In this document: in pieces, positions 22,620-32,520 of the stretch
How the letters are laid out: each line of letters starts with the position of its first letter
Numbering within the stretch: position 1 is the stretch's first letter
Notes under the pieces: model-generated
The model's input: only the letters and a program-made list of their open reading frames with translations
Told to the model about the DNA's origin: nothing
Database searches by the model: none
Assembly: GCA_030789695.1 (NCBI GenBank)
Contig: CM061132.1
Span: 155,168,817 to 155,232,816, forward strand
DNA from: Scilla litardierei
Taxonomy: Eukaryota; Streptophyta; Magnoliopsida; Asparagales; Asparagaceae
DNA: 64,000 nt
Direction: 5' to 3'
Translations under genes and position numbers: made by a program

Positions 22620-23204
22620 TGTAATGCCCTACGTAGCTACTGTACAAGTACTAGAGGGGGGGAGAATAGTACGTTAAAATAATTAAGAAGATAATTCCTA
22701 ATTATCTTGCAAACTCTACCAACAATGCGGAAATGTAAATATAGACAACAAAGAAATACAATCGCAAACAGACGATATAACGGGTTCGGATCCACCCAAG
22801 TCTCCCCGACTTGTTCCCGGTGATCCTACGTCCCAAACACCCGGATCCCCTCCGGATACTTGAGTTAGAAACTTCTAACTCAAATTTGCACTATGAAATA
22901 CTTGTAGAAAACCTCTACAAGATCAAATCATACACAAATGAAAATGTGACTCACACAAACCGGGATCACACACAAACTCTCACAACCGCGAGTAAAACAC
23001 TTGTAATATCAAAGTAAATGAAATACTAAATGCTTACCAACAAAATCCTATGCCTTGAGTAAACTTACGATTTAGGGCAAAGAGGATTTTGGGGAAGATG
23101 AAGGCAACTTACGATTTAGGGCAAAGAGGATTTTGGGGAAGATGAAGGCACCAAACCCTAGCTCCAAGAAGATGACCAGCAATGGAAGCCTAGGAGGATG
23201 TTGG
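22620..23204 (-). repeat. SIRE 3' LTR, distal segment
   Basis: This is the R/U5 side of the minus-strand LTR, left of the copia C insertion. It contains the purine run ctagagggggggagaatag and, at 23063-23150, a 44-bp tandem duplication (acttacgatttagggcaaag...). Confidence 0.6.
23063..23150. repeat. 44-bp tandem duplication
   Basis: Two adjacent copies start at 23063 and 23107 and are identical by eye, so the duplication is recent. Confidence 0.9.
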
Positions 23205-23398
23205 TGTTGGATATGGAAGACGTTTGTACACCCTTGTGGGGGATGTACGAGGGAATACGGACCTCGAACGTCGCACACACGAAGTCGTGTGCAAAGGGAA
23301 TCTGTTCCCTTGCGAAGAGGATCTCTGTATGAGCGGGAAAGTCGTATTATATATGCATAAGTGCATGCGACATATGGCTAATAAAGGGGGAATATCTT

Positions 23399-23495
23399 AA
23401 GCTTATGTTGTACCATGCATATGGTACAACTTAAGCTTATAATGTGCCATGTATCATGGTACACCTTAATTAAGTTGTTCCAAAGGAACAACTTA
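23399..23495. repeat. Two long palindromes upstream of the copia C TATA box
   Basis: The first is about 18 bp per arm with a 4-nt loop (23399-23438, one mismatch); the second is 11 bp per arm with a 3-nt loop (23471-23495). They end 25 bp before the TATA box, where U3 regulatory elements are expected. Copies lie in the 3' LTR at +7468. Confidence 0.85.
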
Positions 23496-23519
23496 CCCTA
23501 AAATAACTACCTTGGGGGC

Positions 23520-23527
23520 TATAAATA
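23520..23527 (+). promoter_or_regulatory. Copia C LTR TATA box
   Basis: TATAAATA in GGGGGC-TATAAATA-AGACCC context; copy at 30988-30995. Confidence 0.75.
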
Positions 23528-23810
23528 AGACCCAAGGGTAGCCATTTTCCTTACACATTTGCATGAAATTCATGCATGCATCTTCTTCATAGCGAAGCTC
23601 TGCAGAAATATTTCCTCTCCCTCCTTCCAAGTTCTTAATCTAAAATAGAGATTTAGATTGTGGATTAGTAGCCTTACTCCGTTCGTGAGAAGACTCGATC
23701 CGTCGTGGCGAATCCGAAGGCAAAGTTCCGAGACTATCGTTCCGCATACGCAAGCGTAAGTCTCCACTTTAATTATCGATCCTAACTTTGTTTTGGACAG
23801 GATCCTTCAT

Positions 23811-23823
23811 TGGTATCAGAGCC
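23811..23823 (+). other. Primer binding site (initiator Met tRNA)
   Basis: TGGTATCAGAGCC starts one base after the 5' LTR, the standard copia primer site. Confidence 0.95.
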
Positions 23824-23898
23824 ATATGGGTTCGCCCCGGTCAATCCACCGCCCCGTCGAAACTACGAACGAGTCGTTGTCTTTTTCACGAATGGGTC

Positions 23899-23998
23899 TC
23901 CTACTATTACGGATATAGTAGGAACGCTTCGTGACGGAGAGAACGCAGCGGTTGTTCTTTTCACGTTAGGGTCTCCTATCATTACGGATATGGTAGGA
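23899..23998 (+). repeat. Two leader hairpins with identical TACGGAT loops
   Basis: TCCTACTAT-tacggat-ATAGTAGGA (23899-23923) and TCCTATCAT-tacggat-ATGGTAGGA (23974-23998). Between the copies the stem changes at two adjacent pairs yet stays paired (C-G to T.G wobble and T-A to C-G). Confidence 0.85.
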
Positions 23999-24149
23999 AC
24001 TCTCCGTGACGGGAAGAACCGACCGTTCACGTAGTACGTTATTCATTTTTGGCACACGGCCATTAAGAGATAACTAATTTCTTCGACCAACGGGTGTTTC
24101 ATCGAGGAAGGTGATGGAAGTTATTTCCATCGGGTAAGAGGAAAATTTG

Positions 24150-24790
24150 GTGCATGTGCACCATGGCCAAATGGGCCATGAAGGCCATGCACCCCCCTCT
24201 CCTCATGCGGAGGGGGTTGGCTACGGCCAATAACCACCGGCGACCACCCCATCAAGGGGGAGGAATGAGTGCGGCAACCCCATTCAAAGGGGATGGCCGG
24301 CCATGGCCAAAGGGGCCATGGCCGGCCAACGCCGAATGGCCTTGGCCATGGCCGGCCATGGCCAAGCCATGACCGGCCATGGCCAGGCCGGGCAGTGGCC
24401 GGCCAAGGCCAGGCCGGCAGTGGCCGGCCTTGGCCAAGGGCCTGCCGGCCAGGCCGGCCCTGGCCGGCCTGCCGGCCCTGGCAGAGGCCAGGGCCGGCGC
24501 CCTGGCCTCAGGCCAGGGCCGGCGCCCTGGCCTCAGGCCAGGGCATGGCCGAGGCCAGGGCAGGAGCCCTGGCCCCGGCCAGCGGCCTGCCGGCCCTGGC
24601 AGAGGCCAGGGCCGGCGCCCTGGCCTCAGGCCAGGGCCTGGCCGAGGCCAGGGCATGGCCGGCAGGCCCTGGCAGAGGCCAGGGCCTGGCCGGCCCTGGC
24701 CGAGGGGGCCAGGCCCCCTGGCCGGCCAAGGCAGAGGCCCTGGCCGGCCTTTGGCCAAGCCCGGGTCATGGCAGAGGCCATGACCGGGAG
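24150..24790. repeat. GGCC-rich low-complexity block in copia C leader
   Basis: Several hundred bases built from GGCCATGGCC, GGCCGGCC, GGCCAGGGCC and CCTGGCC words, each palindromic or nearly so. The six overlapping open frames on both strands (Pro/Gly/Ala/Arg-rich) are composition artefacts. It could form strong RNA structure between the primer site and gag. Confidence 0.9.
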
Positions 24791-24881
24791 AAGTTGCAGT
24801 TCGAATATTGGTCGACCAATTTTATGTTTTTGGTCGACCAATCTGGCAGAAGGTCTGGGTCGACTGCAAATTTGTCAACTA

Positions 24882-24977
24882 ACCCATACGGGGTGACAAA
24901 GGGCATTGGTCAAACTCGAATGTGTCGATTAGCCCATACGGGGCTAACCACAGTGCCGACTAGTTCATACGGAACTA
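24882..24977 (+). repeat. Three leader hairpins with invariant ATACG loops
   Basis: ACCC-atacg-GGGT (24882-24894), TTAGCCC-atacg-GGGCTAA (24929-24947) and TAGTTC-atacg-GAACTA (24961-24977). The stems share little sequence but all pair perfectly around the same loop. A fourth, TAATACC-atacg-GGTATTA, is at 25349-25367. Confidence 0.88.
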
Positions 24978-24999
24978 ACGTTTTAATGAAGTTTTCATT

Positions 25000-25130
25000 G
25001 GGCTCTACTCCTTGAAGATTAGCCATAGTGCTCTACTTCATGCGAGATTAGCCATGTCATTGTGCTCTACTCTACGGAGATTAGCCAATGTACTTGTGAC
25101 GTTGTGCTCTACTCTACGGAGACTAGCCAA
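25000..25130 (+). repeat. Four-copy direct repeat in copia C leader
   Basis: Units share gctctact...gaNattagcca (one copy gactagcca) at about 25000, 25030, 25063 and 25104. The last two contain ctc-TACG-gag mini-hairpins. Confidence 0.75.
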
Positions 25131-25348
25131 CGTGCTTTCAAATTTTTGAAAAAGATGTTTTTCAAATAGGTTATGTCCCGTCCTTAAATCGGGATAGCGC
25201 AATTTAGAATTCCAAGTCCTACCACGATCCGGCCATGGTTATCTAACCCATGTCTCGTGGCTTGGCAATTGTTGCGTTAAAATTCTTTGCGCTAATTCTC
25301 ACCTATTCTATTTTGAAAGATAAGTTTTTCAAAGTGATTTTCCGCTGC

Positions 25349-25367
25349 TAATACCATACGGGTATTA
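25349..25367 (+). repeat. Fourth ATACG-loop hairpin
   Basis: TAATACC-atacg-GGTATTA, a perfect 7-bp stem, about 200 bp before the polyprotein start. Confidence 0.85.
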
Positions 25368-25573
25368 TTTCTGATTTCTTTTTACTTAAGATAAGTAAGA
25401 GGGATACTTTGAAAGTTACTTCTAGATGGTAGTTGGGAACGTAGTGAACTTCTCGATTCTAGAGTAACATTTCAACGCATCCAAGGAACTTATCAAGTGT
25501 TTAAAGAATCGAAACTTTATGCATGGAATTTTGATCGTGTTTTTCATTCTCTTTGCAGTTTTTTGAATCGAAA

Positions 25574-28500
25574 ATGTCTACCGCTTCTAAGAATATTGTC
25601 GCAGAGCTTAACAAAGGTGAAAAGCTCAACGGCGACAATTATAAACTTTGGTCAATAAAGATCCAATATGTTTTGGAGGAGCAAGATGTGCTCGAAACAC
25701 TCCAAAACATAATGGTAGAACCTGAGTTGGGCAATACGGCCCAACACAAGAGGGACCGGGAAGCTTATGACACTTGGACTCGAAAGAACAAAATAGCACG
25801 TATTACGTTACTGTCCGCGATGGACAATGACATAATGCGCCTATTTCGGGAATTCGATCTAGCCAAAGACATATGGTCTGAGCTAGAAGTAAAGTTTGGT
25901 GGAACTTCGGTTACCAAACTCCGCTCCTTGAATATTCAATTTGATTCGTACAAGATGCGGCGAGATCATTCTATGAAAAAGCATCTCCGCCACATGGCGA
26001 ATCTTATATCTGAATTAAAGGATGCGGGTGTTACGCTGTCTGACGAACAGCAGATCCAAGCGGTCATTCGTTCACTCCCAGATAGCTGGGATAACATGAA
26101 AATGCATCTCACTCATAATGAGTGCATTAAAACTTTAAGCGATGTTTCGAAACACCTCGAACTCGAGGAAGAGCGGATTCAAGCCGCAAAACCAAGTGCA
26201 GAAGTGCACGTGGCCGCTAGTTCCTCACATGGGGGAAATAAGCGGAAGAATAAACGCTTAAGGTTTGTGAACGAACGTAAGCAAGAACCGGAGACCTCAA
26301 AGAAGACAAAGAACAAAAAGTGGCAAAAGAATGTGCACTCAAAGAAGAAAAACTTGAAGAAGATCAAGTGCTTTAAGTGCAACAAGTACGGTCACTTCGC
26401 CCGTACATGTACGGATGGAAGTGATAAGGTAACTTGTAGGACTAGTTACATATGTGTTTCTAGTTCCATGTTTCTTGCTGAATCTAACTATTTTTGGTTG
26501 ATTGATTCAGGGGCCACAGACCACGTAGCGAAGGACAGAAGGTTCTTCGTAGAGTATCGAAAGATAACTCAAGGAACAAAGTGGATATACGTCGGCAACA
26601 ACACACGTGTTGAAGTCAAAGGCGTCGGAACATGCAAGCTAGTTCTCGACAACGGCCGGACTTTGTTATTGCACGACGTCCTCTTTGCTCCAGATATTAG
26701 AAGGAATATCGTTTCCGTGGTCATGTTAATGTCTTTAGATTATGAGTGGAGGTTCTATAAACAATATGTTGACCTTGTTTGTAATAATTCTTTGATTGGT
26801 TCTGGTAATGTTTGTAATGGATTAATTGTTTTAAATACAATGAATGATGTTGCTTCTTCCATTAATGAAAGTTTTCATTTGACAAATGCTTCTAACTCTG
26901 AGTCTGAAATCATTTGTTGGCATGCAAGACTTGGTCATATTGGACCAACTAGAATGGATAGACTTGCCAAAAGTGGCTTGCTATCTAATGTTTCAAAAGT
27001 TGAAATGTCAACTTGCGAACATTGTCTTGTAGGGAAAACTTGTCGTAAGCCGTTTGGAACTGGCACAAGGGCCGAAGTTCCATTACAGCTTATCCATTCG
27101 GACATTTGCGGTCCAATGAATGTTAAGACAAGACACGGGAAGTCCTATTTCATCACATTCATTGATGACTTCACCCGTTTCGGACATATCTATTTGATAT
27201 CCCACAAAAGTGAAGCTTTGGCTTGCTTTAAAAACTATATGAGTTTAGTGGAGAATCAATTAGATCGCAAGATTAAGGTTTTGCGAACCGATAGGGGCGG
27301 TGAATATCAATCAATAAGTTTTAAGGAACTTTGTGATGAAAAAGGCATAGTACATCAGGTAACTATGCCTTACACTCCGCAACAAAACGGTGTTGCGGAA
27401 AGAAGAAATAGGACATTGATGGAAATGGTCCGTTCAATGATGTCTCAGGCAAATTTGCCTATCACCTTTTGGGGTGACGCATTATTAACGGCAGCATTCA
27501 TCTTAAACCGTGTACCCTCGAAGTCGGTAAGTTCTACTCCTTATGAGTTGTGGAACAATAGAACTCCAGACTTAAGCATTCTAAAACCTTGGGGTTGTGC
27601 ATCTTACGCACATTTATCCTCTCACAAATATGGCAAACTTGGGCCACGTGGGAGGAAGTGTATCTTCATCCGATACGCTGAAAACTCCAAAGGATATGTT
27701 TTCGTCGGTCAAGAGGACAATGGAGGTCTTATAGAATTCGAATCGAGGGATGTTGTCTTCTTGGAAAATGAGTTTCCAAGACAGGGTGAGATAAGTCAAG
27801 ACTTATCCTTGTTTGAGACTTGGGATCAAAAAGGATCGGAACGTTCGAGTGGGAGAATTCTTGGTGAAGAAGAAAATACGTTTCAAACTTCACCAATGAA
27901 TGATACGAACGATACCAATCCTATTCCGAGTGGGAGTGATGTTATTCCAAGTGGGAGTGATGTCATTCCAAGTGGGAGTGATCAAACTCAAACAAGACGT
28001 AGTAATCGGACGAGGCTAACACCTCTGAGATTTGAGGATGAATTTCCTCAAACATTCATGACATTACTACAAGATGATGACGAACCTGCAAATTTCAAAC
28101 AGGCCGTCACATGCCCTGCTAAAGATAAATGGATAGCGGCAATGGAAGAAGAACTTCAATCCATGAAAACAAACCAAGTCTGGGACTTGGTTAATTTACC
28201 TAAGGGACGTAGAGCCATTGGGAACAAGTGGGTTCTCAAAATCAAGCATAAGGCTGATGGCTCCATCGAGAAATATAAAGCTCGCCTTGTTGCGAAAGGT
28301 TTCACGCAACAGGAAGGAATAGACTACGAAGAGACTTTCTCTCCTGTCGTGCGTTTTACCTCGATTCGCTTAATTCTGGCAATGGTGGCTTGTTTGGACC
28401 TCGAATTACATCAGATGGATGTAAAGACTGCCTTTCTTAACGGAGAACTAGATGAGGAGATCTACATGGAACAACCAAACGGGTTCGTACAAGAAGAAAA

Positions 28501-29644
28501 CAAACATAAGGTTTGTAAACTTCGTAAATCCATATATGGTCTTAAACAATCCTCAAGGCAGTGGTATATGCGCTTTCAAGAAGTTGTTTTGTCGTATGGA
28601 TTCTCCATGCTCGACGAAGACAATTGCGTATATATTAAGAGGATTAAAAACAAGTATATAATTATGTCTCTTTATGTAGATGACATACTTATAGCCGGAA
28701 ATGATAAGCGTCTTATATTGGATATCAAAGCTTGGCTTTCATCCGTCTTTGAGATGAAAGACATGGGTGAAGCTGCATATATCCTTGGGGTTAAGATCTC
28801 AAGGAATCGTTCCAAGAAACTTCTTTCTCTCTCTCAAGAGACGTATATAAAGAAAGTTTTAGAACGGTTTAATATGCAGGACTGCAAGCAAATTGATACT
28901 CCAATAAGCAAAGGCGAGGGTCTATGTTTGGAGATGTGTCCCAAAGATCCAAAAGAAAAGAAAGCTATGGAAAAAGTTCCATACTCCAGTGCTGTCGGGA
29001 GTCTGATGTACGCCATGATGTGTACTAGACCCGACATTTGCTATGCTGTTGGTATGGTAAGCCGTTACCAATCCAACCCAGGGCAGGCACACTGGAAAGC
29101 GGTGAAGAGGATATTAAGATACCTCAAAGGGACTGCGGACTATGCGTTATGCTATCAAGGCAATACCTTGAGACTCGAAGGCTATACCGATGCTGATTGG
29201 GCGGGTGATCTCGACGAGCGAAGATCTACCTCGGGCTTTGTTTTCTTACTCGGGAATGGTGCAATATCCTGGAGCAGCAAGAAACAAACCTGCATCGCTC
29301 TATCAACCATGGAAGCCGAGTTCGTAGCATTCAGCATGGCGGTCCAAGAAGCTGTTTGGCTTAGGAAATTCTTAGACAGGCTGACGAATGCCTCTGACTC
29401 GAGCACTGTTCCTATATACAGTGATAGTCAAGCTTCGATTGCCTATGTCAAAGATCCTAAATTTCATTGTAAGACCAAACACATTGACATTCGATTCAAG
29501 TTTGCGAAGGATTATGATAAACGAAAGGAAGTAGACATAGGATACATATCCACGCATGAGATGATAGCGGATCCCCTTACTAAGGCGATCCCCAGAGATG
29601 TGTTTTTCAAACACTTATCATCTATGGGAATGCGTAGGTGCTGA
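25574..29644 (+). CDS. gag-pol: Copia C Gag-Pol polyprotein (intact)
   Basis: The single 1356-residue frame starts at ATG 25574 (MSTASKN); upstream in-frame sequence lacks ATG. The N-terminal UBN2/DUF4219-type gag has the zinc knuckle CFKCNKYGHFARTC at about 266-279. The protease has WLIDSGATDHV (about 308-318). A GAG-pre-integrase HHCC region (CWHARLGH; CEHCLVGK) leads to integrase with D, D and E (HSDICGP, RTDRGGEY, YTPQQNGVAERRNRT). RT has KYKARLVAKGFTQQ and YVDDILIAGN (about 1034), and RNase H has GYTDADWAGD and STMEAEF (about 1203 on). IPSGSDV is repeated three times in the integrase-RT linker (about 785-803). All catalytic motifs are present and no stop interrupts. It encodes every enzyme needed for transposition. 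Confidence 0.97.
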   Translation: MSTASKNIVAELNKGEKLNGDNYKLWSIKIQYVLEEQDVLETLQNIMVEPELGNTAQHKRDREAYDTWTRKNKIARITLLSAMDNDIMRLFREFDLAKDIWSELEVKFGGTSVTKLRSLNIQFDSYKMRRDHSMKKHLRHMANLISELKDAGVTLSDEQQIQAVIRSLPDSWDNMKMHLTHNECIKTLSDVSKHLELEEERIQAAKPSAEVHVAASSSHGGNKRKNKRLRFVNERKQEPETSKKTKNKKWQKNVHSKKKNLKKIKCFKCNKYGHFARTCTDGSDKVTCRTSYICVSSSMFLAESNYFWLIDSGATDHVAKDRRFFVEYRKITQGTKWIYVGNNTRVEVKGVGTCKLVLDNGRTLLLHDVLFAPDIRRNIVSVVMLMSLDYEWRFYKQYVDLVCNNSLIGSGNVCNGLIVLNTMNDVASSINESFHLTNASNSESEIICWHARLGHIGPTRMDRLAKSGLLSNVSKVEMSTCEHCLVGKTCRKPFGTGTRAEVPLQLIHSDICGPMNVKTRHGKSYFITFIDDFTRFGHIYLISHKSEALACFKNYMSLVENQLDRKIKVLRTDRGGEYQSISFKELCDEKGIVHQVTMPYTPQQNGVAERRNRTLMEMVRSMMSQANLPITFWGDALLTAAFILNRVPSKSVSSTPYELWNNRTPDLSILKPWGCASYAHLSSHKYGKLGPRGRKCIFIRYAENSKGYVFVGQEDNGGLIEFESRDVVFLENEFPRQGEISQDLSLFETWDQKGSERSSGRILGEEENTFQTSPMNDTNDTNPIPSGSDVIPSGSDVIPSGSDQTQTRRSNRTRLTPLRFEDEFPQTFMTLLQDDDEPANFKQAVTCPAKDKWIAAMEEELQSMKTNQVWDLVNLPKGRRAIGNKWVLKIKHKADGSIEKYKARLVAKGFTQQEGIDYEETFSPVVRFTSIRLILAMVACLDLELHQMDVKTAFLNGELDEEIYMEQPNGFVQEENKHKVCKLRKSIYGLKQSSRQWYMRFQEVVLSYGFSMLDEDNCVYIKRIKNKYIIMSLYVDDILIAGNDKRLILDIKAWLSSVFEMKDMGEAAYILGVKISRNRSKKLLSLSQETYIKKVLERFNMQDCKQIDTPISKGEGLCLEMCPKDPKEKKAMEKVPYSSAVGSLMYAMMCTRPDICYAVGMVSRYQSNPGQAHWKAVKRILRYLKGTADYALCYQGNTLRLEGYTDADWAGDLDERRSTSGFVFLLGNGAISWSSKKQTCIALSTMEAEFVAFSMAVQEAVWLRKFLDRLTNASDSSTVPIYSDSQASIAYVKDPKFHCKTKHIDIRFKFAKDYDKRKEVDIGYISTHEMIADPLTKAIPRDVFFKHLSSMGMRRC

Positions 29645-30660
29645 GCTGTATCATGTAATATTTCCCATGTCTATAGAAGATCAAAATTTAATTTGCATAC
29701 AAGTTTCTTACAAATGATTTTATATACATTTGTGTTTAAGTCTCAGCTATTTTTGTGTGTATGTCGGACAGATTAAGGTTGGCTCTCTCACATGAGCAAC
29801 CGCCTTATCTTATCAGATGGATAAGATAGAGATGAGACTAGTTTAAAGTCAAAATCATTAGACAAATGATTTAGAGTCATGACTTAAACAAGATAGTCGA
29901 ATAAAAGATCTGCATCATACGGATGCTTACAAAAGATCTGAGATCTGTATCACAAGGATATAAAGATCTCATTGGATTTTTTAAATCCTATCTGTCTTAT
30001 GCAGGATGAGAGTCCGTGAATATTTCACGAGTAGTAAGGGGACTCAAAAAGATAGGCACTGTGGTGTCTGATCTTTTCATCCGTACAACATCATTAAGAC
30101 ATACTCTCCCTGGGAAAGGAGTGATGTTGTAATACGTGTTCATACCACGTATGCATTTCGACCACTGAGTTAGTAGCAATAGTGTTTGCTATTATGTGAG
30201 ACTCAAAGGCCATATGGGTCTTAACTCTTACCCTCAAGGACTCCAATTGGTTCCTTTAGATTTGACGAGATGATCGCTATCTTAGCGTGTTGCTAATGGG
30301 CTATGGTAATTCGGCTCGGCGGGGCACGTTAGAAAAGCGAATCAAGTCAAGATCAGAAGGTTCGCAAGAAGAGGAAGATTGATTTCATATTCGCATTTGG
30401 ACTTTAATGATTCAAAGCTGGCCAGCCAATTGTAATCCAGATGGGATTCAATTGTTGAATATAAAGTATAAGAAATGTGAAGAAATAATCTAGGGTAAAA
30501 CATGCGTTGAACTACTCAACTTTGCACCTTCGAGGTCGTTGTGTATCTCTAACAAGTGCACAACAACAGACTCTACGCGCATGACGGTCGCACGGTCTAT
30601 TTCTCGGTATGATAGATGAAAGAACTAAGGGAAAGACGTTCTCTTACAATCCCCTCAAGT
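29645..30660 (+). other. Copia C 3' untranslated region
   Basis: About 1 kb between the polyprotein stop and the polypurine tract. No coding similarity or strong repeat was recognised; short gatct/agatct repeats lie at 29890-29970. Confidence 0.7.
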
Positions 30661-30672
30661 GTGAGTGGGAGA
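30661..30672 (+). other. Copia C polypurine tract
   Basis: GTGAGTGGGAGA directly precedes the 3' LTR. Confidence 0.85.
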
Positions 30673-31277
30673 TGTTGGATATGGAAGACGTTTGTACACC
30701 CTTGTGGGGGATGTACGAGGGAATACGGACCTCGAACGTCGCACACACGAAGTCGTGTGCAAAGGGAATCTGTTCCCTTGCGAAGAGGATCTCTGTATGA
30801 GCGGGAAAGTCGTATTATATATGCATAAGTGCATGCGACATATGGCTAATAAAGGGGGAATATCTTAAGCTTATGTTGTACCATGCATATGGTACAACTT
30901 AAGCTTATAATGTGCCATGTATCATGGTACACCTTAATTAAGTTGTTCCAAAGGAACAACTTACCCTAAAATAACTACCTTGGGGGCTATAAATAAGACC
31001 CAAGGGTAGCCATTTTCCTTACACATTTGCATGAAATTCATGCATGCATCTTCTTCATAGCGAAGCTCTGCAGAAATATTTCCTCTCCCTCCTTCCAAGT
31101 TCTTAATCTAAAATAGAGATTTAGATTGTGGATTAGTAGCCTTACTCCGTTCGTGAGAAGACTCGATCCGTCGTGGCGAATCCGAAGGCAAAGTTCCGAG
31201 ACTATCGTTCCGCATACGCAAGCGTAAGTCTCCACTTTAATTATCGATCCTAACTTTGTTTTGGACAGGATCCTTCA
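30673..31277 (+). repeat. 3' LTR of copia C
   Basis: Identical by eye to 23205-23809 and followed by target-site copy gttgg at 31278-31282. Confidence 0.97.
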
Positions 31278-31282
31278 GTTGG

Positions 31283-32508
31283 TGACCTAGAATCAAGCTC
31301 TTGGCTTGGAAGGCTCACAATCAATGAATCTCTCTTTTGAAATAAGAGTGAGGGAGAGATTCCTGAGAGAAATGAATGAGCTTTGAATGAGAATTAATTG
31401 CTTCTCTTTGATCTCTAAACTTCAATAAATATCAGCCTTGAATGCTATGAAAGCAGCACTCCAAGTATATATAGGATAGAGGAAAGAGAGAGCAAAATTC
31501 GTGGCATTTAATGCTCCAACGGCTCTATTCTGAAGCAGACTAGTCGGTCAAAGAAGGATCACTGACCGACTAATTCATCAACTAGTCGGTCGGTGATTCA
31601 ACATGAACTGACTAACTGAAGAACAGCCAAAAGGCAAAGTTCAGACACAAAGAACTAGTTGGTCTAAGAAGACTTGCCAACCGACTAGTTTCACAACTAG
31701 TCGGTCGGTGAGTGTTCTTTGACCGACTAAGAGTCAAAACAAATAGTCTGAATACAAGTTGAACTAGTCGGTCTGAGAACAAATTCCAACCGACTAGTTT
31801 CTCAACTAGTCGGTCGACAAACGTTCTTAGACAGACTAAAGATAAACAGTAGCTCAGGCTGAAAAACTGTACACACAACTAGTCGGTCTAAGAAGGATTC
31901 CTAACCGACTAGTTTCACAACTAGTCGGTCGGTGAACCTTCTTGGACCGACTAACTGTAAACAGTGAATGAGCTGAAATTAGTCAAGGCATTCTAGTCGG
32001 TTCATGAAGCATTGCCGACGGACTAGATTGCCATCTAGTTGGTTCTTGAAGCATTGCCGACCGACTAGATTGCCATCTAGTCGGTTGGTTCTTCTTCTTG
32101 AACCAACTAACATGCACAAGAAGCCCTGAAATGAAGCGTGAAGCTTCGGGAAAGTTTGTATGGGCTTCTAATAAGATCCTAGCTCTAAGATATGATCGTT
32201 ATAAAGATTAAAACGTAAGACCTACTCAAGGCTTAATAATCTATGAAACGAAGCTAGAAGACTATAAATAAAACTTGACGAACCGTCTTCAAACGCTTCG
32301 ATTCGAATCTCTTGACTTCAATAATGGTCCTTGAGCTTCAACGAAGCTTCAAGCATACGATCACGTGCTTTGAGAAGTCTCGAGACGTCGCTTTTGATGT
32401 TCATAGAAGTTTGGCAACGATCTCCATAACTGCGCTCACAAAGAGTTAGTTCACGATATTTATGTTTGTTCATCATCAAAACCAAATCCGGGGAATCAAT
32501 ACTCAACA
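31283..32508 (-). repeat. SIRE 3' LTR, proximal segment
   Basis: On the minus strand the LTR starts TGTTGAGTATTGATTCCCC at 32508, continues gatgatgaacaaac, and reaches the copia C insertion. It holds the hairpin module array at 31541-32105. A polypurine tract abuts it at 32509-32520, so this is the 3' LTR of a minus-strand element whose interior lies to the right. Confidence 0.8.
31541..32105 (-). repeat. Hairpin module array in SIRE-type LTR
   Basis: Five GACCGACTA.../...TAGTCGGTC hairpins have loops centred near 31577, 31692, 31801, 31916 and 32075, the first four about 110-115 bp apart. A damaged extra unit lies at about 32018-32041. Read on the minus strand, a unit runs gagctactgtttat, agtctgtctaagaacg, gaccgactag...ctagtcgg, matching the chromovirus LTR unit at about 275-345. 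Confidence 0.92.
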
Positions 32509-32520
32509 TTCTCCTCCTTT
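32509..32520 (-). other. SIRE polypurine tract
   Basis: On the minus strand AAAGGAGGAGAA immediately precedes the LTR start. Confidence 0.8.

Larger units (their letters stand above)
23205..23809 (+). repeat. 5' LTR of copia C
   Basis: Starts TGTTGGATATGG and ends GGATCCTTCA. It carries a TATA box at 23520-23527, a near-perfect inverted repeat of about 18 bp per arm at 23399-23438 (core GTTGTACCAT-gcat-ATGGTACAAC), and TAAGTTGTTCC-aaa-GGAACAACTTA at 23471-23495. Confidence 0.97.
23824..25573 (+). other. Long structured leader of copia C
   Basis: About 1.75 kb of untranslated leader. In order it has two hairpins with TACGGAT loops (23899-23923, 23974-23998), a GC-rich GGCC block (24150-24790), three hairpins with ATACG loops (24882-24977), four direct repeats (25000-25130), a fourth ATACG hairpin (25349-25367) and a splice-acceptor-like tract (ctctttgcag) 14 bp before the ATG. 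Confidence 0.8.
23205..31277 (+). mobile_element. Copia element 'C', complete and apparently intact
   Basis: Two 605 bp LTRs (23205-23809, 30673-31277) are identical by eye. The perfect 5-bp target duplication gttgg is at 23200-23204 and 31278-31282. An initiator-Met-tRNA primer site (TGGTATCAGAGCC) starts at 23811, a single long polyprotein follows, and the polypurine tract GTGAGTGGGAGA abuts the 3' LTR. The 8073 bp element sits inside the SIRE 3' LTR, which resumes at 31283. All visible parts needed for transposition are present, so this is the youngest element here and possibly active. Confidence 0.97.

Noticed and set aside
24252..25015. Several long open frames on both strands rich in Pro, Gly, Ala and Arg
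   Set aside because: Produced by the GGCC-rich low-complexity leader block; open in nearly all frames, with no domain.
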